Source of the DNA: Anaerolineae bacterium
Lineage (GTDB): Bacteria > Chloroflexota > Anaerolineae > Aggregatilineales > Phototrophicaceae
DNA length: 5,968 bases
Direction: 5' to 3'
Assembly: GCA_025454675.1 (NCBI GenBank)
Contig: JALONZ010000142.1
Coordinates: forward strand, 1 to 5,968
The position numbers were made by a program, and so were the translations under genes. The notes under the pieces are model-generated. The model ran no database searches, was not told the DNA's origin, and saw nothing but the letters and a program-made list of their open reading frames with translations. This document shows positions 1 to 4,946 of this stretch, piece by piece. Numbering within the stretch: position 1 is the stretch's first letter; each line of letters starts with the position of its first letter.

Positions 1-2
1 GA

Positions 3-1832
3 TTTCCGAATGTCTATAATCCGGTCGCGCAATCTGTCTATGTGATACGCATGACTTCGATTGCGATGGGTTTCCTAACGCTCATCGGGTGTGTGTTGAT
101 ATTTAGAGTCGTATTTCCAAAATCGGGCAGTTTGCGCCTTGTCGCATTGGGAAGTGTAGCATTTTGGCCCCAATTCAATTATATCAGTAGCGTCATGAAT
201 AATGATAATCTGGCGATTTTAGGGGTCACATACGCCATTTTAATGATGCTGTATATTTTACGTGACCAAGCCAATTGGAAAAACACAATCCTGTTAGGCA
301 TTTTTTCAGGAATAGCCGTTTTATCAAAAGCCAATTCGCTGACAATGGCTGTCCCGATTGCCGTCACATTACTCCTCACACGCACCCATATCAAATATTG
401 GGTGACCATTTTTATGATTACATTGGCGATTGGCGGGTGGTGGTATATCCGCAATATTGCCATTTATGGCGACCCAACCCTACTGAGCGTCGTCCCCCTT
501 ATTCCGGGGACACAATCTATCACCCCCGATGGCAGTTTTTCATTGCAATATGCTTTGCAAAACACCGTTTTCATCTACGAAACATTTTGGGCAAGATTTG
601 GTGGCGGGGCAGTTGCAATTGGCAACGAATTATACTTTTACTTCAATGTGCTGACGGTGATTATGTTGGCTGGAGGCGCGTTCTGGGGTGTAAAATCACT
701 CATGTCCTTCAAAAAGAATCCACCAACCCCGCTTCGTGTTCAGATAACACTTGTCTTGATAACATTTGCCATCTGTTTACTTGGAGCAGTGTTTTATTTT
801 GCTGGCAAACATTGGGGGAATAATCTAGGGCGTTATCTTATCCCATTCATATCTTTCTTGGGGATTAGCATATCCATCGGAATTTGTGTATGGATACCCG
901 CAAAGCTGAGGCAGATGCTGGTTTTCCCGATATTAATCATCATGTTCAGCGTGAGCGCGTCTGCCCTATTCCGCTATTTTGTCCCTGCCTACCAAGTCGC
1001 ACCCGTCCCAGAAACCATAGATTATCCGCTATCTTATCGCTTTGGCAATGTGGCAGAACTCATCGGCATGTCACCGACTTTTCCGCGTGCCTTACCCGGT
1101 GAAAAAATTCAAATCACACTCTATTGGCAGGCATTAGCCCCTGCCGATGATAAGTTACGGGTGGCACTCCATTCTGCCCAAACGGATGTGGTCAGGCGTG
1201 ATAGTTACCCTGGCGCAGGTAATTTGCTCGCCAGTGATTGGGTAGCGGGGCAAACATGGGCAGAAACCTATTGGGTCAGCATCCCTGATGATGCGCCCAC
1301 ACAAATTAGCGATATTTTAATTGTCAAATTATATGATGGCGAAACTTTAGCCGAATTGCCCATCGTTGGGCGCGATGATATACCGGTTACTGTCGCCAAT
1401 ATCGGCACAATTGCCATCAATGCACCACCCACCCAAACAAATATTGCTTATCGGTTGGCGGATAAAATCGGCTTCACACAACCCGTCACCACCATTCAAG
1501 ATAATGCGGTTGAAGTGTGTCTGTCATGGTCTGCGCTCCAATTCCCAGAGGGGAATTACAATGTGTTCGTTCATATCCTCAGCCCAGAGGGGCAACTCAT
1601 TGACCAATATGATGCCGCGCCGATGAATAATCGTTATCCCACAGGTGGTTGGCGCGAAGGTGAACGGATAGATGAATGTGTGACAATTTCGTTGGAAAAA
1701 CTCACTACGGATGATTTTATAGTTGGCTTAGGCATGGTAGATGGCATCACATTTGCCCGCTTACGGATGACCAAAACCGATGGGTCACATATCCAAAATG
1801 ATATTCTACTCATCCCCATGAGGCGGTCGTGA
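3..1832 (+). CDS. GT-C family membrane glycosyltransferase (DUF2142/ArnT-like), 5' end outside window
   Basis: The reading frame is open from base 3, so the gene starts upstream of the window; the internal GTG at 42 is only the first in-window start codon. Residues are numbered from that GTG. The N-terminal half (about 1-310) is a series of hydrophobic membrane spans. It carries features typical of lipid-linked-sugar GT-C enzymes and DUF2142 proteins: PQFNYISS followed by NNDNLA (43-58), WWYIRNIAIYGDP (133-145) and GRYLIPF (263-269). The C-terminal half (about 330-590) is soluble and probably extracytoplasmic. It holds two related beta-type domains, about 335-450 and 465-590, each with a L.W.A strand, a V.(V/L)H strand and a W..G motif. 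The catalytic acidic loop expected near the N-terminus is not in the window. The probable role is transfer of a sugar from a polyprenyl-linked donor to an envelope glycan or protein; the substrate cannot be told. The stop overlaps the next gene by one base. The class is well supported, the exact family less so. Confidence 0.85.
   Translation, partial: FPNVYNPVAQSVYVIRMTSIAMGFLTLIGCVLIFRVVFPKSGSLRLVALGSVAFWPQFNYISSVMNNDNLAILGVTYAILMMLYILRDQANWKNTILLGIFSGIAVLSKANSLTMAVPIAVTLLLTRTHIKYWVTIFMITLAIGGWWYIRNIAIYGDPTLLSVVPLIPGTQSITPDGSFSLQYALQNTVFIYETFWARFGGGAVAIGNELYFYFNVLTVIMLAGGAFWGVKSLMSFKKNPPTPLRVQITLVLITFAICLLGAVFYFAGKHWGNNLGRYLIPFISFLGISISIGICVWIPAKLRQMLVFPILIIMFSVSASALFRYFVPAYQVAPVPETIDYPLSYRFGNVAELIGMSPTFPRALPGEKIQITLYWQALAPADDKLRVALHSAQTDVVRRDSYPGAGNLLASDWVAGQTWAETYWVSIPDDAPTQISDILIVKLYDGETLAELPIVGRDDIPVTVANIGTIAINAPPTQTNIAYRLADKIGFTQPVTTIQDNAVEVCLSWSALQFPEGNYNVFVHILSPEGQLIDQYDAAPMNNRYPTGGWREGERIDECVTISLEKLTTDDFIVGLGMVDGITFARLRMTKTDGSHIQNDILLIPMRRS
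1820..1823 (+). promoter_or_regulatory. Ribosome binding site deciding the FemAB start
   Basis: GAGG lies 8 nt before the ATG at 1832 but only 5 nt before the in-frame GTG at 1829. The spacing and the codon both favour ATG 1832. The site lies inside the end of the glycosyltransferase gene, which fits translational coupling. Confidence 0.5.
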
Positions 1833-2941
1833 TGCGTGTCGAAGAAATTTTAGACCGCGATACGTGGAACAATGCGCTCAGGCAATTGCCCTATGCCCAT
1901 ATTTTGCAATCATGGGAATGGGGTAGTTTTAAGCACATCACCACAGGCTGGCAACCGACCCGCCTCGCGTTTTATGATGATACTCATCACATTGTGGCGA
2001 TGGCGAGCATCCTCACACGACGCATTGCCTTTTTGCGCGTGATGTATGTCCCCAAAGGCGCAGTTTTGGCGTATGAAGATGAATCGCTCCGCAATGGTGT
2101 GTTGGATTACCTGAAACAATTCGCCAAAAAGCGCATGGCGATTTGGCTGAAAATTGACCCTGATGTGCCAATTGCAACTGGCGTACCCAATACACCCGAA
2201 GATAAACTCATTCCTACAGGGCAATCGCTCAAAGCGCATTTATCCGAAACAAATTGGCGTTTTTCTGATGACCAAGTACAATTTCGCAACACCTTAGTCA
2301 TTGACCTCTCGCGTGATGAAGAAACACTCCTCGCAGAGATGAGCCAAAATACGCGCCGAAAAATTCGTACCGCCGAAAAAAAAGGCATCATCATCAAAAA
2401 TGCGACCCTAGACGACTTGCCCATTTTATACGATTTGTATCGGGTAACAGGCGAGCGTGACCACTTTTTAACCCGTCCACCCGCTTATTATGAACGGGCA
2501 TGGCGCGATTTTATGGTGGCAGGCTTGGCACACGCGCTGATTGCCTATGATGAGAATACCCCCATCGCGCACATCATTTTATTCCACTTTGGGCGCAAAT
2601 GTTGGTATTTTTATGGCGCATCTAGTAACCTATCGCGTGAGAAAATGCCGAATTACCTGCTCCAATGGGAAGGGATGAGATGGGCAAAAGCGCAAGGCTA
2701 TGCGCTATACGATATGTGGGGCGCTCCGAATGATTTCATCGAATCTGACCGACTATGGGGCGTATATCAATTCAAACAAGGTTTTCGGGGGGAGGTGGTG
2801 CGTCATATCGGCGCGTGGGATTATGCCCCCTATCCGCCCCTGTATTGGGCATATACCCAAGCGATGCCCCGCATGATGGGTTTTATACGGCGGATTCGGC
2901 ACGGCAAATCATCATCAACCACGAGTGAAAATGAGGAATGA
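1832..2941 (+). CDS. FemAB-family (peptidoglycan bridge-type) aminoacyltransferase
   Basis: This 369-residue protein looks like a lipid II:glycine glycyltransferase / FemX-type enzyme. These proteins have two GNAT-like folds and transfer amino acids from aminoacyl-tRNA to peptidoglycan precursors at the cytoplasmic face. Visible family features are an N-terminal LQSWEWGSFK (25-34), TRRKIRTAEKKG (174-185; the family's basic R.IR.A.KKG helix), WYFYGASSN followed by R..MPNYLLQWEGM (258-282), the YDMWG turn (293-297) and YQFKQGFRGE (312-321). Its length is usual for single-chain FemAB proteins, and I see no long coiled-coil arm of the staphylococcal FemA type. Related FemAB-like proteins also occur in exopolysaccharide clusters, so the acceptor could be something other than peptidoglycan. 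The start chosen is the ATG overlapping the upstream stop (TGATG), placed 8 nt after GAGG; GTG at 1829 is the alternative. Overlap with a membrane glycosyltransferase gene supports an envelope role. Confidence 0.9.
   Translation: MRVEEILDRDTWNNALRQLPYAHILQSWEWGSFKHITTGWQPTRLAFYDDTHHIVAMASILTRRIAFLRVMYVPKGAVLAYEDESLRNGVLDYLKQFAKKRMAIWLKIDPDVPIATGVPNTPEDKLIPTGQSLKAHLSETNWRFSDDQVQFRNTLVIDLSRDEETLLAEMSQNTRRKIRTAEKKGIIIKNATLDDLPILYDLYRVTGERDHFLTRPPAYYERAWRDFMVAGLAHALIAYDENTPIAHIILFHFGRKCWYFYGASSNLSREKMPNYLLQWEGMRWAKAQGYALYDMWGAPNDFIESDRLWGVYQFKQGFRGEVVRHIGAWDYAPYPPLYWAYTQAMPRMMGFIRRIRHGKSSSTTSENEE
2933..2937 (+). promoter_or_regulatory. Ribosome binding site deciding the hydrolase start
   Basis: GAGGA directly touches the ATG at 2938, leaving no spacer, but sits 6 nt before the second in-frame ATG at 2944. 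Spacing therefore favours 2944, although 2938 would give the common ATGA stop-start overlap. Confidence 0.5.
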
Positions 2942-2943
2942 GC

Positions 2944-3795
2944 ATGGACAATCGGATTATCCGCACAAATGGCATCGGCATGAATGTGATGGTGACAGGC
3001 GACCCCAAAGGCAAACCCGTGATTTTATTACACGGCTTCCCCGAATTTTGGTATGGGTGGCGGGCGCAAATTCAACCCCTCGTGGATGCAGGATTTTATG
3101 TGTGGATACCCGACCAGCGCGGTTATAACCTGACCGATAAACCGCACAACCTGAGTGATTATCGCGTGGATGAATTGGTGCTGGATGTAGTCGGATTGCT
3201 CCGCGCCACAGGGCATGAAAAAGTTAATATTGTTGGGCATGATTGGGGCGCAATGGTGGCGTGGTGGTTGGCTTTATTGCATCCGGAATATATCCAAAAA
3301 TTAGTCATTATGAATGTGCCACATCCCAAAATATTCGACCAAACCTTGCGCCGTGACCCGCGCCAATTCGTCAAAAGTTTATATGCGGGCTTTTTTCAAT
3401 TACCATTTTTGCCAGAAACATTATTCACCGCGCTCAATTCGGGGATTATGCTCCGTTACTTAAAATTCAATTCGCGCAGGGGCAGTTTTAGCGATGCAGA
3501 TTTGGCAGAATATCAAAAAGCATGGTCACAAAAAGGCGCACTCACCGCCATGTTGAATTGGTATCGGGCATATGTCCGCCAAGCCCCCACCCCGCCCGAT
3601 GATTGGCAGGTCAAACCACCCACGCTGATGATATGGGGCAAGCACGACACCTATCTCAGCCACCGCATGGCACAACCGAGCATCGAATTGTGTGATGATG
3701 GACGGCTAGAACTATTAGACGCAACCCATTGGGTACAACATGATAAGGCAGATGATGTAAATCGGTTGCTGGTGGAATTTTTGGGGGTAGAATAA
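2944..3795 (+). CDS. Alpha/beta hydrolase, epoxide hydrolase type
   Basis: This 283-residue alpha/beta hydrolase has the complete active-site set of the epoxide hydrolase branch, which opens epoxides to diols through a covalent ester on aspartate. Counting from ATG 2944, I see the oxyanion-hole motif HGFPE (30-34), the strand-loop PDQRGYN (56-62) and the nucleophile elbow GHDWG with Asp100. The charge-relay acid is probably Asp235 in WGKHDTYL, and the catalytic His262 is in THWVQ. Both lid tyrosines that activate the epoxide oxygen can be placed: Tyr147 in SLYAGFFQLP and Tyr207 in NWYRAY. Aspartate rather than serine at the elbow argues against a simple esterase; haloalkane dehalogenases also use aspartate but lack the two lid tyrosines. 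No signal peptide is seen, so it should be cytoplasmic. It directly follows the FemAB gene (2-nt gap, or 4-nt overlap if ATG 2938 is used), so it is probably cotranscribed. The physiological substrate is unknown. Confidence 0.92.
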   Translation: MDNRIIRTNGIGMNVMVTGDPKGKPVILLHGFPEFWYGWRAQIQPLVDAGFYVWIPDQRGYNLTDKPHNLSDYRVDELVLDVVGLLRATGHEKVNIVGHDWGAMVAWWLALLHPEYIQKLVIMNVPHPKIFDQTLRRDPRQFVKSLYAGFFQLPFLPETLFTALNSGIMLRYLKFNSRRGSFSDADLAEYQKAWSQKGALTAMLNWYRAYVRQAPTPPDDWQVKPPTLMIWGKHDTYLSHRMAQPSIELCDDGRLELLDATHWVQHDKADDVNRLLVEFLGVE

Positions 3796-3814
3796 AACAA
3801 TTTGTAGTATATAT

Positions 3815-3819
3815 AGGAG
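3815..3819 (+). promoter_or_regulatory. Ribosome binding site of the small membrane protein gene
   Basis: AGGAG lies 6 nt before ATG 3826, in a 30-nt AT-rich gap after the hydrolase stop. It is the clearest Shine-Dalgarno on this strand and supports the start call. Confidence 0.7.
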
Positions 3820-3825
3820 CGCATC

Positions 3826-4350
3826 ATGCCCATCATCGGGATTATTTTGGGATTAGCCTGTTTGACATCTGGCATCGGATTCTGGACAAATATCCCGAAT
3901 CAATTGGACATCGGCACCATTTTTTCATTCCGTTTTGAGACACTCATCCGCCCCGCCATAGATTCAGGGCAAATTAATTTAATTGTGTTGGGCATTTCGA
4001 GCATCATCCTCATTCTATCGAGCGCGGTCTTGTTGGCGCTAACAAGTCAGTGGTTAGCCAAGAAAATCCCATTCAGCCTTTTCACGCTTCTGATGATTGC
4101 GATGGTGGTTGGTATGTTGGTCGGTTTGATTGGTGGTGGCATCATCGGCGGGGGTGTTGCGGGCATCGGTGGCAGTTTAATTGGCATGTTGGGCGGTGGG
4201 GTCGGTGTTGGGACAACAATTATCATCGTTTTTCGCGTGGAAAAATATGTGACAACTCACCCAGAGACATATCTCCCCCGTTTTCAGACGATTTGCCTAT
4301 CGGCATTTGGGGCGATATTGGCGGGTGGGGTGTTGGTGATTGTGTTTTGA
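3826..4350 (+). CDS. Small glycine-rich integral membrane protein, unknown function
   Basis: I do not recognise this 174-residue protein. It is strongly hydrophobic, with likely membrane spans at about 1-20, 50-73, 83-101, 104-135 (glycine-rich) and 155-174. The first span could alternatively act as a signal anchor. The distinctive part is residues 96-129, where glycine makes up close to half of the positions in a GGG..GGG...G.GG pattern mixed with Ile, Val, Leu and Met. This resembles a glycine zipper, which lets helices pack closely or span a bilayer. A short charged segment, FRVEKYVTTHPETYLPR (136-152), separates it from the last span. There are no cysteine pairs, nucleotide-binding motifs or catalytic signatures. 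The start is supported by AGGAG 6 nt upstream. It sits 30 nt after the hydrolase gene on the same strand, probably as the last gene of that transcript, and converges with the nucleotidyltransferase gene. The coding call rests on the ribosome binding site and the sustained membrane-like composition. Confidence 0.75.
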   Translation: MPIIGIILGLACLTSGIGFWTNIPNQLDIGTIFSFRFETLIRPAIDSGQINLIVLGISSIILILSSAVLLALTSQWLAKKIPFSLFTLLMIAMVVGMLVGLIGGGIIGGGVAGIGGSLIGMLGGGVGVGTTIIIVFRVEKYVTTHPETYLPRFQTICLSAFGAILAGGVLVIVF

Positions 4351-4355
4351 TGAAT

Positions 4356-4371
4356 AAAAATGGCGGATATA
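4356..4371. repeat. 16-bp direct repeat, copy 1
   Basis: AAAAATGGCGGATATA begins 5 nt after the stop of the membrane protein gene. An identical copy lies at 4760-4775, and the two bracket the nucleotidyltransferase gene. Read on the - strand this copy is CCGCCA followed by five T, the descending half of a terminator, but no matching ascending arm is found next to it. Confidence 0.75.
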
Positions 4372-4375
4372 CAGA

Positions 4376-4393
4376 CTCACATGAGCAGGTGAG
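4376..4393 (-). terminator. Weak possible terminator hairpin after the nucleotidyltransferase
   Basis: CTCAC (4376-4380) and GTGAG (4389-4393) form a 5-bp stem with an 8-nt loop, 19 nt beyond the nucleotidyltransferase stop on the - strand. The run of five T (complement of 4356-4360) is about 15 nt further on, too far for a standard intrinsic terminator. This is a weak call. Confidence 0.2.
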
Positions 4394-4412
4394 AATATCT
4401 TGCAAATACAAT

Positions 4413-4730
4413 TTATATGTCCGAGACATAAACAACCTCTGGCAAAATATAGGGACGCAATTCCGGACGCAAATCTTCTTCGGGGATAAGGTCTATTGAA
4501 ACACCAAATAACCTTTCTAAAAAATTCCACGCATCCATCCAATTACGCCATGTGAAGGGGGTCATAACGAACAGCAAATCTATATCACTATGGGATTGTT
4601 GTTCATCACGCACATAAGACCCAAACACCCCAATTTTGGTGATGCCCATCCCCTGTAATTCATGCCAATGCTGATGCAAAATATCTAATATGCTATCTTT
4701 TGTCCATATTGGATTGATAATATCCATCAT
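4413..4730 (-). CDS. MNT-type nucleotidyltransferase (MntA-like, orphan)
   Basis: This 105-residue minimal nucleotidyltransferase has the fold signature GSYVRDEQQSHSDIDL: Gly37-Ser38, Arg41, and metal-binding Asp49 and Asp51. The third carboxylate is probably Asp80 in GVSIDLIPEEDL. The C-terminal LRPELRPYILPEVVYV matches the usual end of this family, and the length is normal, so the protein looks complete and catalytically intact. In HepT/MntA toxin-antitoxin pairs, MntA transfers AMP from ATP to a tyrosine of the HepT (DUF86) RNase and so neutralises it. No HepT-like gene lies on either side here, so the partner is missing or elsewhere, and the real target is unknown. The start is ATG 4730, 5 nt after GAGGAG (4736-4741 on the complement); the adjacent second ATG at 4727 (8-nt spacing) is equally possible. 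It is opposite in direction to the upstream operon and bracketed by a 16-bp direct repeat. Confidence 0.88.
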   Translation of the reverse strand: MMDIINPIWTKDSILDILHQHWHELQGMGITKIGVFGSYVRDEQQSHSDIDLLFVMTPFTWRNWMDAWNFLERLFGVSIDLIPEEDLRPELRPYILPEVVYVSDI

Positions 4731-4735
4731 TTTTG

Positions 4736-4741
4736 CTCCTC
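4736..4741 (-). promoter_or_regulatory. Ribosome binding site of the nucleotidyltransferase
   Basis: GAGGAG on the - strand lies 5 nt before ATG 4730 and 8 nt before the tandem ATG at 4727. It is a strong Shine-Dalgarno that supports the start but does not separate the two ATGs. Confidence 0.65.
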
Positions 4742-4748
4742 ATGTGTC

Positions 4749-4754
4749 ATTATA
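4749..4754 (-). promoter_or_regulatory. Possible -10 promoter element for the nucleotidyltransferase
   Basis: TATAAT, an exact bacterial -10 consensus, reads on the - strand just upstream of the GAGGAG site and right after the T run of the preceding terminator. Transcription would begin near 4742, giving a leader of about 12 nt. No good -35 element is seen at the usual distance, so the call is tentative. Confidence 0.35.
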
Positions 4755-4758
4755 TATC

Positions 4759-4797
4759 AAAAAATGGCGGATATATGCGTGAAGCACACATCCGCCA
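4759..4797 (-). terminator. Rho-independent terminator reading leftward
   Basis: On the - strand TGGCGGAT (4797 to 4790) pairs perfectly with ATCCGCCA (4772 to 4765) across a 17-nt loop that can add a short inner stem. Six T follow immediately (complement of 4759-4764). This is the classic intrinsic terminator arrangement. It would end transcripts arriving from the alpha-2-macroglobulin gene and isolate the nucleotidyltransferase from it. Confidence 0.7.
4760..4775. repeat. 16-bp direct repeat, copy 2
   Basis: AAAAATGGCGGATATA is identical to 4356-4371. Here it supplies the T run and descending arm of the leftward terminator. Confidence 0.75.
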
Positions 4798-4830
4798 CTA
4801 CAAGATGCCTATTTTGAGGGTTTACAAAAG

Positions 4831-4937
4831 CACCCCCATCCCCAACCCTTCCCCCGCTTCGTAGAGGAAGGGCATAAAACAAAAACGGGGTTTATTCCCC
4901 CTCTCCAAGCCTTTGGGGAGGGGGTTAGGGGGTGGGG
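4831..4937. repeat. REPIN-like element: two inverted hairpin units with G-rich tails
   Basis: Unit 2 (+ strand) is a hairpin of 4897-4908 pairing with 4913-4924, a 12-bp stem with one G-T wobble and a GCCT loop. It is followed by the tail TTAGGGGGTGGGG. Unit 1 is its counterpart on the - strand: a hairpin of CCCTTCC (4846-4852) with GGAAGGG (4866-4872), then a tail reading GGGTTGGGGATGGGGG. The two units point outward with their G-rich tails at the two ends, and the ends are imperfect inverted repeats (about 12 of 16 positions between 4833-4848 and 4922-4937). This layout is that of a REP doublet (BIME/REPIN). Similar C/G-rich palindromes are, from memory, dispersed in Chloroflexota and other phyla. 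It lies 10 nt beyond the alpha-2-macroglobulin stop. Mobility would need a RAYT transposase elsewhere; none is present here. Confidence 0.6.
4897..4924 (-). terminator. Stable hairpin just after the alpha-2-macroglobulin stop
   Basis: The 12-bp, mostly G-C stem with a 4-nt loop starts 22 nt past the alpha-2-macroglobulin stop on the - strand. It could stall transcription or protect the mRNA 3' end. The T-rich stretch follows only after AATAAACCCCG, so it is not a standard intrinsic terminator; the hairpin at 4759-4797 is the better one. Confidence 0.35.
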
Positions 4938-4946
4938 TTATAAGAT

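Noticed and set aside
275..823. 182-codon + strand frame inside the glycosyltransferase
   Set aside because: Its translation has high Cys/His/Trp content and no coherent motif, while the overlapping frame carries clear GT-C features.
1910..2424. Antisense open frames within the FemAB gene
   Set aside because: They are opposite a gene with many conserved family motifs and show no independent coding evidence.
3781..3814. Possible promoter before the small membrane protein gene (TTGGGG, 18 nt, TAGTAT)
   Set aside because: Both boxes are poor matches and the gap after the hydrolase is only 30 nt, so cotranscription is simpler.
4050..4499. 149-codon + strand frame overlapping the membrane protein and nucleotidyltransferase genes
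   Set aside because: Its translation is Trp/Gly/Cys-rich noise from an out-of-frame reading of the glycine-rich segment, and it runs through the convergent gene boundary.
4297..4542. 81-codon - strand frame downstream of the nucleotidyltransferase, considered as a missing HepT toxin
   Set aside because: It overlaps the nucleotidyltransferase in another frame, has no RX4HXY motif and is not helical like HepT.
4351..4946. CRISPR array or tRNA in the repeat-rich non-coding stretches
   Set aside because: There are only two copies of the direct repeat with a gene between them, and no cloverleaf. The other repeats are inverted and hairpin-forming.
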